64,000 nucleotides of DNA from positions 157,411,424 through 157,475,423 of the forward strand of contig CP092886.1 in assembly GCA_030710605.1 (NCBI GenBank), in the 5' to 3' direction. Numbering within the stretch: position 1 is the stretch's first letter; each line of letters opens with the position of its first letter. The stretch comes from Cordylochernes scorpioides. Its lineage: Eukaryota > Arthropoda > Arachnida > Pseudoscorpiones > Chernetidae. Shown piece by piece: positions 44,626 through 55,500 of this stretch. Below the pieces are notes generated by a model, which was not told where the DNA came from, made no database searches, and saw only the letters and a list, made by a program, of their open reading frames with translations. A program made the translations under genes and the position numbers.

Positions 44626-44917
44626 GCGGTAAACTGAATTCATAAAGAAGGTCGTTGTTCGAAGAAAATTTGAAATTCGACATCAAGCAAGCTTAGAAGC
44701 GGTAAACTGAATTTATAAAGAAGGTCGTTGTTCGAAGAAAATTTGAAATTCGACATCAAGCAAGCTTAGAAGCAGTAAACTGAATTCATAAAGAAGGTCG
44801 TTGTTCGAAGAAAATTTGAAATTCGACATCAAGCAAGCTTAGAAGCGGTAAACTGAATTCATAAAGAAGGTCGTTGTTCGAAGAAAATTTGAAACTTGAC
44901 ATCAAGCAAACTTTTTG
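44626..44917 (+). repeat. four tandem 73-bp repeats in the gypsy-C leader
   Basis: Copies start at 44626, 44699, 44772 and 44845, each gcggtaaactgaattcataa or a one-base variant, and include ggtcgttgttcgaag. They lie between the primer-binding site and gag, where packaging or internal translation signals usually are. The last copy diverges at its end (caaactttttgg). Confidence 0.92.
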
Positions 44918-44968
44918 GTAAGTTATATTTTATTATAAATAAGTCTTTATAATGCCCCAAAATTATAA

Positions 44969-46720
44969 TTGTGTAGCCCAGAACCTTTTAATTTTTCAAA
45001 TCCAGGTGATTGGCCAAAATGGATTAGGAGATTTGAACGTTTTAGGCAGGCAAGCGGGTTAATTAATAACCCAGAAAATGAGCAAGTTAATATGCTCGTG
45101 TACTGCATGGGTGATAATGCAGATGACATTTTGTTGTCATGTAAAATAGCAAGAGACCAATTAGAAAATTATGATAAAGTTATTGAATGCTTTGAGAGTC
45201 ACTTTATTCCAAGACGTAATATAATTTATAAAAGGGCAAGATTTAATCAAAGATGCCAGCAGGAAGGGGAAAAGGTGAATGAATTTATCACAGCACTCCA
45301 TAGCCTAGCTGAGCACTGCAATTTTGAGATGTTACATGATGAGTTGATTAGGGATAGGATAGTTGTTGGAGTAAGGGATAGAGCATTATCTGAAAGAATG
45401 CAACTTGATACAGACTTGACCTTAGTAAAAGCCACACTAATGGCAAAGCAATTAGAAAGTGTCAAAGAACAGCAGTCTAGCCTTTACCAACAAGATTCTG
45501 TAGATCAAATAAAGAAAATGCCTAATCATATAAAAGAAACAAAAAGGCACGAACCAAAAATAAGACAATTCAAGTCAAACCAGTTGGGAGGGTCATCACA
45601 TGGATGCACCAGGTGTGGCAATTCAAATAATCATGATTGGAAAAATTGTCCAGCTATGAACTCGTATTGTAATAAATGCATGAAAAAGGGCCATTATGCT
45701 AAAGTATGTAGATCAGAAGCTATAAATGAAATAAAATCAGAGATAGCTTTTCTGGGATCTGTAGAAGATAATTCTAAGAAATGGATAGTACCAATTAAGG
45801 TAAATAATAGACAAGTTAATTTTAAAATTGACACCGGAGCTGATGTCAACGTGCTCCCCCTACAATATTATTATCAAAGTTTCCAAAGAATAAAACTGGA
45901 AAAATCTGATAAAGTATTACAAGGTCCAAATGGAATACCCTTGGAAACAGTGGGAATGATCCACGTAAAACTTCAAAATAAAGGCCAGCACTTAAACTCG
46001 AAAATATACATTGTTGATAAACTAAAGCAGCCACTTCTCTCTGGGGAAACAAGTGAAAAATTAAACATTGTGAGAATGATTCAGCAATTATCATCAAATT
46101 TTTTGAATCCAAAAAGAGAGTTTCCAAAAATATTTAATGGTTTAGGACATGCTAAAATAAATTACAAAATATCCCTACAACCAGATGCGAAACCATATGC
46201 TTTATGCACCCCTAGGAGAGTTCCAATTCCCTTAATGAAACAGGTAAAGGAACAACTTGAAGAGATGACCAGGCTAGGAGTCATTGAATCAGTAGAAGAG
46301 CCGACTGAGTGGTGTGCGGGAATGGTTGCAGTATCGAAACCAGGAGGAAAAATAAGAATTTGTGTTGATTTAACGAAGCTAAATCAGTATATAAGAAGAG
46401 AAAATTATCCGCTACCTGCGACAGAGCATATCCTGGGACAGCTGGGAAATGCTTGCTATTTTTCCAAGCTAGATGCAAATTCTGGATTTTGGCAGTTTGG
46501 GTTAGCTAAAGAATCCCAAAAACTAACCACCTTTATAACGCCATTCGGCAGGTTCTTTTTCAAAAGAATCCCATTTGGAATAACGTCTGCACCAGAAATC
46601 TTTCAAAGAAAGATGACTCAGCTTCTGGGCAATATAGAAGGGGTTGTATGCTTCATGGATGATATTGTAGTATACGGATCTTCCTTAGAAGAACATAACG
46701 AAAGGGTACGCCAAGTTTGA
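44969..46720 (+). CDS. gypsy-C Gag-protease-RT (first frame, ends at a frameshift)
   Basis: A 583-codon frame. The capsid region begins 'NFSNPGDWPKWIRRFERFRQ'. Two zinc-knuckle-like stretches follow at about 212-250 ('CTRCGNSNNHDWKNC', 'CNKCMKKGHYAKVC'). The protease has 'FKIDTGADVNVLPL'. The RT runs from 'MVAVSKPGGKIRICVDLTKL' through 'NYPLPATEHILGQLG', 'FSKLDANSGFWQ' and 'TSAPEIFQRKM' to 'CFMDDIVVYGSSLEE', so the catalytic residues are intact. The frame stops at 46718-46720. The 5' codon here is TTG, with a stop right before it; an out-of-phase ATG at 44952 suggests a small indel in the lead. Confidence 0.88.
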   Translation: MCSPEPFNFSNPGDWPKWIRRFERFRQASGLINNPENEQVNMLVYCMGDNADDILLSCKIARDQLENYDKVIECFESHFIPRRNIIYKRARFNQRCQQEGEKVNEFITALHSLAEHCNFEMLHDELIRDRIVVGVRDRALSERMQLDTDLTLVKATLMAKQLESVKEQQSSLYQQDSVDQIKKMPNHIKETKRHEPKIRQFKSNQLGGSSHGCTRCGNSNNHDWKNCPAMNSYCNKCMKKGHYAKVCRSEAINEIKSEIAFLGSVEDNSKKWIVPIKVNNRQVNFKIDTGADVNVLPLQYYYQSFQRIKLEKSDKVLQGPNGIPLETVGMIHVKLQNKGQHLNSKIYIVDKLKQPLLSGETSEKLNIVRMIQQLSSNFLNPKREFPKIFNGLGHAKINYKISLQPDAKPYALCTPRRVPIPLMKQVKEQLEEMTRLGVIESVEEPTEWCAGMVAVSKPGGKIRICVDLTKLNQYIRRENYPLPATEHILGQLGNACYFSKLDANSGFWQFGLAKESQKLTTFITPFGRFFFKRIPFGITSAPEIFQRKMTQLLGNIEGVVCFMDDIVVYGSSLEEHNERVRQV

Positions 46721-48858
46721 AGAAAATCCAAGAAGAAGGGATGACACTCAACCCAGAAAAGTGTCAATTTGGAGTTAAAACTGTAAAATTCCTGGGACAC
46801 ACATTGAGTTCAGAAGGCTTATTCATCGACGAAGAAAAGCTCGATGCTATTACAAAAATGGAGGCGCCTAGATCAACAAAAGAATTGAAGTCTTTCTTAG
46901 GCATGGTGAATTATTTAGGAAAATTCATTCCCAACCTTGCGGATAAATTACAACCCTTGAATTCGTTACTAAGTACAAAAAACGAGTGGGTTTGGGATGA
47001 ACCTCAGAAAAAGAGCTTTAACCTACTGAAACAAGAGTTAGTATCTAGACCTAACCTCGCTTTATTTGATCCCTCAAGAACGACCATAGTATCGGCTGAT
47101 GCTTCTTCATTTGGAATAGGTGGTGTTCTAAGACAAGAACAAACTGATGGATCTTTAAAACCTATAGCTTATGTATCTAGAACACTTTCAGAAACGGAAA
47201 AAAGATACAGCCAAATTGAAAAAGAAGGACTGGCTATAGTATGGACTTGTGAACGACTAAAGGATTATGTTACAGGTATTAAAATCCATATTGAAACAGA
47301 TCACAAACCACTGATTGCCATCTTTACGTCCAAATCCTTGGAAGACATGACTCCCAGACTTCAGCGATTAAAAATGAGGATGATGAGGTATTCTTATCAA
47401 ATAAGTCACATTGCTGGCAAAAAGCAAATAGTGGCTGATATGTTATCAAGGAAGCCTATGTCTAAACCACATAAAGATGAATTGGAAGAAGAACTTTCTG
47501 CGTACATCCAATCCATTGAATTTCCAGCAACAGAAGAAAGACTTTTGGAGATTTCTAGAAAGCAAAAGGAAGATTCACTTTGCTCTCAATTGGCTAAATA
47601 CTGTATGAGTGGATGGCCTAAGAATAAAAGAGAAGTAGATCCAGAACTAAGAGGATACTGGCAATTTCAGGAAGACCTGACCTATCAGAATGGTCTTCTT
47701 CTTAGAGGACAAAGAATTCTAATCCCTAAGACATTGAGGAAAGATATCCTTGAGAAACTGCACCAAGGCCATTTTGGGATCAATAAATGCAGATCTAGAG
47801 CAAAAGAATCGGTTTGGTGGTTAGGAATTTCCCAAGAGATTGAAAGGATGGTTTCGTCGTGTACAAAATGCTTGAAGGAGAGAAAACCCAAGCATGAACC
47901 TTTGATGCCCTCAGAATTTCCGATCAGACCTTGGCAAAAAGTCGGAATGGATCTCTTTTATCTAAATGGGAGATGGTATCTAATTGCATGTGATTACTAT
48001 TCCAGGTACCCAGAAATATCACTTTTACAAAATCTAACTGCTCAAGAAGTAATAGGCCGTCTTAAATCTATATTTGCTAGGCATGGAACACCTGAGACTG
48101 TTAGAAGCGATAATGGACCACAATTCCAAAAAGTTCTGGGTTCCGAATTTTCAAAATTTTCTAAGGAATGGTCTTTCAAACATATCACATCCAGCCCGAA
48201 ATTCCCACAAAGCAATGGATTTATTGAAGCAATTATCAAGAATATAAAGCAAAGTTTTAAGAAAGAAGAAGATTGCTATCTGACTCTTCAAGCATATAGA
48301 ACGATGCCCCTGGAAAGTGGTTATAGTCCAGCTGAACAATTAATGGGACGACGCCTTAGGACCTCTGTTCCAGCAATAGAATCATCACTGATGCCAAGGT
48401 ACTTGGACTCAGAAGCTTTGCAAGAAAGAGAGAAAAGGAGGGTGATCAACCAGAAGCGCCTATATGATAAACGACACGATGTACATAGCTTGCCTCCGCT
48501 TCAACAAGGGGACAGCGTTTGGGTTAGAGATCAAAGAGTAAAAGGAAAAGTTCTTCACAAATCCGAAGAACCGCGTTCCTATTGGGTACAAACTCCCCAA
48601 GGAAAAGTTAGGCGAAACAGACTCCACCTCACACCTCTCCCAAAAATGGGAAGTACCATGGATGCTTCTGAGGATGACCAGGATGACCAGGAGCAAGAGA
48701 CCGAGGAGGATTGCCCTACACCAACGGCCTCATCTACAAGAGATGGAAGGATGCAGAGGGACAACCAAGACCAGGATCCAGAGAAGAGCCTCCCTTCAAT
48801 GCCAGCCGTGCATACAAGATATGGAAGGGCAGTCAAGATACCTCGAAGGTTCCTGTAA
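46717..48858 (+). CDS. gypsy-C Pol C-terminal part: RT thumb, RNase H, integrase
   Basis: A 713-codon frame that continues the RT after a one-base loss in a T-run (46716-46718). It has 'KCQFGVKTVKFLGHTLSSEG' and 'LKSFLGMVNYLGKFIPNLAD' of the connection region. RNase H shows 'IVSADASSFGIGGVL', 'EKEGLAIVWTCERL' and 'HIETDHKPLIAIF'. The integrase has an HHCC zinc region ('LHQGHFGINK', 'CTKCLKERKP'), then core acids in 'GMDLFYLNGRWYLIACDYYS', 'VRSDNGPQF' and 'SNGFIEAIIKNIK'. The tail is acidic and S/T-rich with short 'EMEG/RDGRM' echoes. Nearly intact apart from the frameshift. Confidence 0.88.
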   Translation: MKKIQEEGMTLNPEKCQFGVKTVKFLGHTLSSEGLFIDEEKLDAITKMEAPRSTKELKSFLGMVNYLGKFIPNLADKLQPLNSLLSTKNEWVWDEPQKKSFNLLKQELVSRPNLALFDPSRTTIVSADASSFGIGGVLRQEQTDGSLKPIAYVSRTLSETEKRYSQIEKEGLAIVWTCERLKDYVTGIKIHIETDHKPLIAIFTSKSLEDMTPRLQRLKMRMMRYSYQISHIAGKKQIVADMLSRKPMSKPHKDELEEELSAYIQSIEFPATEERLLEISRKQKEDSLCSQLAKYCMSGWPKNKREVDPELRGYWQFQEDLTYQNGLLLRGQRILIPKTLRKDILEKLHQGHFGINKCRSRAKESVWWLGISQEIERMVSSCTKCLKERKPKHEPLMPSEFPIRPWQKVGMDLFYLNGRWYLIACDYYSRYPEISLLQNLTAQEVIGRLKSIFARHGTPETVRSDNGPQFQKVLGSEFSKFSKEWSFKHITSSPKFPQSNGFIEAIIKNIKQSFKKEEDCYLTLQAYRTMPLESGYSPAEQLMGRRLRTSVPAIESSLMPRYLDSEALQEREKRRVINQKRLYDKRHDVHSLPPLQQGDSVWVRDQRVKGKVLHKSEEPRSYWVQTPQGKVRRNRLHLTPLPKMGSTMDASEDDQDDQEQETEEDCPTPTASSTRDGRMQRDNQDQDPEKSLPSMPAVHTRYGRAVKIPRRFL

Positions 48859-48873
48859 AGATAAGGGAGGAGA

Positions 48874-49029
48874 TGTGCAGAGTATTAGGCTCATAGAATG
48901 TTGAGCTCTGGAAACCAAAAGGAATAATACTCTGCTAGTGATCTCTTTTGACTTGTATATGACAGATATAATATAATAGGAAATAAACTAATGCTTAGTT
49001 AATCTTGCCTCGTCTTGGATAACAACACA
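48874..49029 (+). repeat. gypsy-C 3' LTR
   Basis: 156 bp copy of 44462-44617 with one mismatch seen. Preceded by the purine tract and followed by the second aagag. Confidence 0.95.
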
Positions 49030-49032
49030 AAG

Positions 49033-49056
49033 AGCAGTTAATTTGCTCGAAAGCTA
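49033..49056 (+). ncRNA. right part of the split Penelope hammerhead-like motif
   Basis: Continues the motif whose left part is at 44447-44461: stem II loop and 3' strand, GAAA, then gctagc. The downstream AT-rich sequence with 'aataaaaagaaact' resembles the 3' side of the motif at 12541. Confidence 0.5.
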
Positions 49057-49639
49057 GCAAATATAAATAAAAAGAAACTTTTTACCTGATTCAATTTTTA
49101 CTCTTTCAAATAATTTCTCGGTAACTATTGCTCACATATTTATTATTTAGTTAGTTTTTAGTCATGAATTTACAAAACCTAGAAACAGAGGTTAAAATAT
49201 ATACGAAATCTCAACAAATTATTTAAATATGCGTATCAATATTAAAAACACCCAGTATTATTTTATACTTATGAAACCATTCACACACTATGATATTAGA
49301 ATATATAGGCAAATAATCCAGGTTCCTTAGGCCTTCAAAATATCTCTCTAACCACTCGTGTTTTAGGTCAGATTCAAGTATTTTTGGTTTTAATTACAAT
49401 AATGTGGGAGTCCAAGCTATTAATAGTGTCAAGCAGATTTATTTATTGGTATATTTTTTATTTAATCCAGGTTGATATTCTTAATTCATAGGGGAGTGGC
49501 CGTTTGATTTCATTGTTATCAGAAAGCCGAGCAGATGAAGAGAAGATGGCCCAGCAGATGGGGTAAATAGATTCTCTTTCAAAATTCCACAGAGTAAACT
49601 TGAGCGCGTCAATTGCCAGTTAGGATGGTTTTTAAAGTG

Positions 49640-49941
49640 CACTCATGTTAGATTCTTGGAGGCATGGAGAACAAAATTATTGGCGTAAATCTTCTGAGAT
49701 TGCTGGTTGTATAATCCATAATGTAAGGGCCTTTCGATAGATTCTGAGTGACCTGAGTTTTTTTTGGTGGGAAACGCTTAATGGACAGATTTTGAAAGAC
49801 AGTTGATAAGTTAGAAAGTACAGCGGGCTTAGCTCTTAGGTGTGCTAGTTCACTTCCCAGTATACCGCTGTGACCTCTGACACAGCAGAGTTGAACATTG
49901 AGGGCATAGTGGGGTAGACTGCATATCACAGAAAGAGTCAA
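49640..49941 (-). pseudogene. LINE RNase H remnant
   Basis: A 97-codon minus-strand frame reads 'LNVQLCCVRGHSGILGSELAHLRAK', which matches the last motif of a LINE RNase H (HSGI-GNE-AD-LAK), with the acidic positions partly changed (E kept, the following D lost). No RT lies upstream. It is a small relic. Confidence 0.5.
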
Positions 49942-51003
49942 TTGACAGCTTGAGGCAAAATAGGAAGTTTACACTCGAGAAAATCTTGCTAATTTTATTC
50001 GCCTAAAGAACCAGGGTCTTCTCAGAATGTTGAATGTTCGTGATATCAGCCGTTCATTATTCTATAGAAGCTGGTGCGCTTATTTTCTTAATTTCGTGGG
50101 GAATATAAAAATTCTATTCTATGTCTTATACCGGGCCACCACAGTAAGCCAACAGTTTGATATTTATTACTTTTGTTATGTAAGCTGTTTAAAGCGAGTA
50201 TACAAAATGTAAAACTTCTATGTGGTCTGGGACTATATCAAAAATCGATCACAAAAAATGAGAAGAAGCATGGAAATTAGGCCATTCCCGACCACATTTT
50301 TATAGAATGCTGACCGCTCTTTACACCACAGAAGCAGTTTAATTTGAAATTTTGCATGTCACTTTTAATAAACCTGAGGAAATATTTCGGCTACATTTTG
50401 ATTAGAATTTTTAGCTATTTATTTTTTCATTTGAAGAACTTTTTTTATGCGGAGTAAATATGAGGCGAAGTAACAACATCAGCCTATTAAGCGACCAATG
50501 AGCTTTCTGCATTTTTTTTCAAGTTGCTTGCGTACTTTTTTTGAAATATCTTTTTATACAAGTGATACTTTTTTTTCACAGAAGTATTGAGAGAAAAATT
50601 TATATTACTAAGTTACGTTAAGTGCTCGCAATGCAATTTTAAAAATCTTTACAAAATTAGCGTTACTGTATGTAAATAATGGCTTTCGTATTTTTTAAAA
50701 TTAATTTTTGTTCTGGCCTTTGTTTTTTTATCTCTTTAAAAAAATCGTTTAAAATGCAGTCGTAGTCATTAGCAAACACATATGTTTGCCTAATTTCCAT
50801 GTGCTCTTTTATTTTTTACAGAAAATATTTACATGCCAGTATTTTGAATTAATTTTTTATAAACCTATTTTTCTTATTTTTACTGAGAAGATGGGAATCA
50901 CAGTCAAGATCCCTTGCAGTCACTCACTCAACTCAGGCAATTTCAAGGGTTAATGCGCTGGGGCGGGTACCTCGGGGGTTGGGTGGAAAAGTTGCCATCT
51001 ATA
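49942..51003. other. non-coding stretch before the Tc1-like element
   Basis: AT-rich with poly-T tracts. The phrase 'aacttctatgtggtctggga' at 50214 recurs in variant form near 56774 and 57226, part of an unnamed dispersed repeat. No gene seen. Confidence 0.45.
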
Positions 51004-51154
51004 CACTGTATAACAAAAAAATCGACGCACCAAGAAGGAGTTGTCAGATTAGGATAAAAATTGGTGTATGTAAAGAGCATGTATAGGGAAAAAACGATTA
51101 AAATTTCAGAAAAATTATTTTATTTCAGAGTTTGATCGTCACAAATTGAGAATG

Positions 51155-52139
51155 TCAATATGTCGTTGGACCCCCACTGGCCTGGATGCAGGCTGCCACC
51201 CGGCGTGTCATGGACTGATAAAGATTCCGGAAGGTGTGCTCCGGGATTTCTTGCCAAATTGTCTCCAACTGTCGGGCTAAATAGTCAACATTCCGGGATG
51301 TTTGCAATCGCCTTCCCATCACGTCCCAGATGTGCTCTATGGGCGAGAGATCAGGCGACCTTGCTGGCCACGGAAGAGTTCGGCAAGATTGAAGACAATC
51401 CATAGTAACACGTGCCGTGTGTGGCCGGGCATTATCTTGTTGAAAAGTAAGCCCGGGGTGTTGTGAGAGGAACGGCAACAAAACAGGCCATAGAATGTCA
51501 TCTACGTACCGTTGTGCTGTCAGGGTGCCAAGAATGACTATCAATGGGGTCCTGCTATCAAATGAAATGGCACCCCAGACCATAACGCCCTGTTGTGGAC
51601 CTGTGTGGTGTTCGACAGTAAAGCCAGGATCCACATGCTGCCCAGGACGTCTCCAGACACATTTGCGACGGTCGTCAGGACACAGTAAGAAACAGGACTC
51701 GTCACTAAATACTATACGTCCCGAGTCAGCGCAGTTCCAAGTTGATCGCTCCCGACACCACTGTAGTCGGACTTGTCGGTGTGAGGGGTAGGCATCGTAA
51801 CGGTCGGCGAGCTCTTAGATTCCGCTCTCTCAGTCGCCTGTTGATGGTCATTTTGGACACTTGTGTGCCGGTCACACGTTGGATGGTAGATAACGTGGAT
51901 TCCGGTGCTGCGACAGCCATTCTGACAATTGCTCTGTTCTCCCGTTATGTTGTTGCCCTTGGTCGACCGCTGCCGTCCTGACGTTGCATTCTTCCGCTGT
52001 TGACCCACTTTTGCCAACATCGCCTAATAGCCGCATCACTTCGACACAGATGTCGCGCGATTAGTCGATTAGACCAACCAGCCTCTTTCAATCCAATGGC
52101 ACGACCAGTTTCAAACCCTGACATGTTCGTAATGAGCAC
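51155..52139 (-). pseudogene. Tc1-like transposase 1 (broken)
   Basis: Minus strand. The N-terminal helix-turn-helix region (51945-52139) has 'GRAIGLKEAGWSNRLIARHL'. A stop at about 51945 interrupts it; the same frame resumes to 51726 with 'VTGTQVSKMTINRRLRERNL'. A shift near 51780 and another before 51634 lead to the catalytic half, with 'GVMVWGAISFDSRTPL', 'FQQDNARPHTARV' and 'RSPDLSPIEHIWDVMGRRL'. The last two acids have 32 residues between them, two fewer than the usual 34. Dead copy. Confidence 0.85.
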
Positions 52140-52288
52140 GAATCTTTCGGCCAGGCATTGATACAGTAGAAATAGGCGTACTGCTAAAATATTAAGCGGA
52201 AATTCTGAAAATCAGCTCGTGCTGCGCCGAATATTGAGTCTAGAATGCTCGTCCTAGATGCGCAGTTCAGATGCGCTGGAGCTATTGC

Positions 52289-52532
52289 TATTGGAAATAT
52301 TAACGAATGACTCGTTAAAGCAGAGTGCCAATTGATTTATTGGTTATACAAGTTTAGAGAAAATCAAAAGAGGGATAGAATGACAGTCGTAAACAGCCAG
52401 CAGCAGGCAGGCAGGAAGTAGGGGTAGGTAGTGACGTCACACATGGTATATGGTGGCGCCGCCTCAGTGTACATGTGCCGAAGGTCGACTTGGGATGAAA
52501 ACAGCGACTCTATAAATTTCACATTTCTAACA
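52289..52532 (-). repeat. copia 3' LTR
   Basis: 244 bp, matching 56147-56390 except one seen base (gagtgccaattg versus gagcgccaattg). On the element strand it starts TGTTAGAAAT and ends in the near-complement ATTTCCAATA. Confidence 0.95.
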
Positions 52533-52543
52533 CTCCCTCTTGA

Positions 52544-55500
52544 AATTTATAACGTTCAAGTTTTCTAGGAGCCGCCTGAAGTGTTTCGGTCCCAAAGGTT
52601 TCGTCAGGAGGTCAGCCGTCTGCTGAAGAGTGCTGACATATCTTGTGATCAGCTCACCATCTTCCTGTTTAGTACGAATGTAGTGATATCGTACATCAAT
52701 GTGCTTCGTTCTCTTATGGAACTCGGGATTCTGCACTAGCTTTATGGCTGCTTGATTATCCATGTTGAGTACTGTGGGTCTGTCCATCTTAATCCCGATA
52801 TCCTTAAGAAGTCTGCGTAGCCAGACCATTTCTTTAGTAGCAGCACAGGCAGCAATATATTCACTTTCTGTTGTCGAGAGGGCAACTGTCGATTGCTTTT
52901 GGCTTGACCATGAAACAGCACCATGGTTTAACATGAAGATGTAACCTGTAGTACTTTTCCTTGAATCAATGTCCCTAGCATAATCGCTATCTGAGTAACC
53001 TGTTAACTCTTGATGGCTAGCGTACAATATTCCTAATTGTGGTGTTGCTTTCAAGTAGCGAAATACATTTTTAATTGCTGTCCAGTGTGTCTGTCCTGGG
53101 TTGTCAAGGTATTTACTTAACTGTGATGTTGCAAAAGCTATGTCCGGTCTAGAAACAGAAGAGGCAAACATTAGTGAGCCTACGGCTTCTCTGTAAGGAA
53201 ATTTTGGTGAATTTTCATTTTTATCTAAGTCTGGGCAATCAGCTTTAGTTAGGACTGTACTCGGGTCCATGGGTACTGCTGCGGGTTTGCAATCAATCAT
53301 GTTGAATTTATCTAAAATCTTGTTTATGTATGAAGATTGGTGGATATAGATCTTCGATCTATCCTCTGATTGTTCAATCTGAAGTCCTACGAAATAATCT
53401 GCATCTCTAGACGTTATATTGAACTCGTGAGATAGTTCCTGGACGATAGAATCGATATCGTCCTTGTTCCGAGACATGAGAAGTCCATCATATCTGACAA
53501 CAGGACTGAAGGTGTCGAAATAGTCTACGTTCTTCCTTTGTGTGTAACCCTTAGCTACAAGTCTAGCCTTAAATTTAGGTGCCGTAGAGTTGGGATGGGA
53601 TTTTAGCTTATAAACCCATTTACTTCCTATTGGCTTATATCCGTCTGGTAGGGTTTCGAGTGACCATGTGTTATTAGATTCTAACGCGTTTATTTCTTCT
53701 TTCATTGCATCCAACCATTTTTCGGCATTTGGACTTTCCATAGCATCTTTATAGGTTGAAGGCTCATCGACAAAATGGAAGTTACAAGAATCTGCTTTCT
53801 TTTTAGATCGAGTTATCATCGGGTGGAATCCCGACGGCGTGGGAAACCGTAGCGCTGTAGGTGATTCATCCTCGGTCGTTGGTGCCGGCGGATCAAGGTC
53901 AATGTCTATTGGGACGAAGTTTTCTCCCTCTAGTTCGTAATGTTGGAGTTTTGTCTCGTTAAAAGTAACATCTTTAGAGATAGAAATCTTTCTAGTAGAA
54001 GGGTTCCAGAGTCGAAAGTTAGTGCATGTTTTATCGTACCCTAAGAAAATCATCTTTTGTGATTTCTTATCCCATTTCCTTCTACGTTCTTTAGGTGTAT
54101 GCAACCATGCTTCACAGCCGAAAATCTTTAGATTATATAAACTAACTTTTCTTCCGAAAAAGAGTTCATAGGGTGTGGTATTGGGAGCTTGTTTAGTGAA
54201 TGTTCGGTTTAGAATGAAGGTTGCAGTATTGCAAGTTTCTGCCCAAAGTTCTTCGGGAAGATTTCGTGCGCACAGCATCAATCGAGCTGCTTCGACAATA
54301 GTTCTATTGTCTCGTTCTACGCGCCCTATCTGTTCGTGAACATATGGAGCTGACAATTCATGCACTATTCCGAACTTTCTGCAAGTATTTGTGAAATATT
54401 TACTGGTATATTCTAGTGCATTATCGGTTCTAATCACTTTAATTTTATTGCCTGTTTGATTATAACTGAATCTAGCAAAGTTTTCAAATTTGTGTAAAAT
54501 ATCGGATTTGTGTCTAATGAAATCTATATGGCGAAAGCCACTGGAATAATCTTTGAATAAAATGAAATAAAGTGATCCTCCTATTGATTGTGTTGGCATA
54601 GGGCCGCAGATATCACTTAGAATGAACTCACCAGGATTGTACTCCTTTGTTTCAGACAAATGACTAGGCTTTCTGTGAGCTTTTCCTTCTTGGCAGCCTT
54701 GACAGAAGAAATCGTCTTCTTTTATGTCCTCGGGTTGCAAACCGTTGATCAATCCTTTCTTGGCCATTTCTCGAATAGTGGTGAGTGAGATGTGTGCTAG
54801 TCTTTCGTGCCACAGTTGGAGGTTGTTGATCTTTGCAGAAAATCCTTGTGAAGATGAAGTAACTCGGAACATCATCTTGTAGAGCCCATCTTGGCGTTGT
54901 CCAACTGCTTTCAGATCTTTTCTTGAGTAGATGCGCAGCTCATCCTTGTCGATGTCTACTCGGTATCCCTTTTCAGTGCACACTCCCAGGCTGAACAAAT
55001 TTTTCTTGAGCTTCGAAGAGTAGAGCACATTCCTGATTGATGTTGTAATCCATTCTCCATTCACCATGGCAAGGATTTCAATGTCACCTGTACCTTCTGC
55101 AAGGACGGAAGTGTTGTCTCCAAGGTATATTCTATGATCGTTGTGGATCGGAGTGAAGGAATTGAACCATTCACGTCGGAAGGTCATGCTGCAGCTAGCT
55201 CCGCTATCTGCCCACCATATGTCGCAATCATTCCACTTTAGGATGGTATCAGCGTTGAAACCTTTATGATCATAATCTCCTGCTTGGTTCTTCCGCTTCT
55301 CGTTTTTCTTCTGCTGGTCGGTAATCCGTTTCCGACATTCCCGTGACCAATGACCAATCTTGTGACAATAATGGCATTCAGTCTTTTTCTTTAGTTCTGA
55401 TATCTTTCCTGAATCAGTCTTCTTTATGTTATCTTCTTTGATTCTTGGTTTAGTCTGTTGGTAGAATGCTGTACCTTGCGAGGAATCGGCCTGCTGGTTT

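Larger units (their letters stand above)
44462..49029 (+). mobile_element. gypsy-C, young LTR retrotransposon (4568 bp)
   Basis: Bounded by a 5-bp target duplication aagag (44457-44461 and 49030-49034). The 156-bp LTRs start TGTGCAG and end ACAACACA, with one mismatch seen between them. A primer-binding site tggtggcagcgg follows the 5' LTR, and a purine tract (aagataagggaggaga) precedes the 3' LTR. Gag, protease, RT, RNase H and integrase are present in two frames split by a one-base loss. There is no envelope gene. It sits in the terminal motif of a Penelope-like element. Confidence 0.95.

Noticed and set aside
44626-44917. CRISPR-like array
   Set aside because: The 73-bp units are contiguous without spacers, inside a eukaryotic retrotransposon leader.
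51160-51981. Plus-strand frames over Tc1-like element 1
   Set aside because: Antisense shadows of the minus-strand transposase relic.
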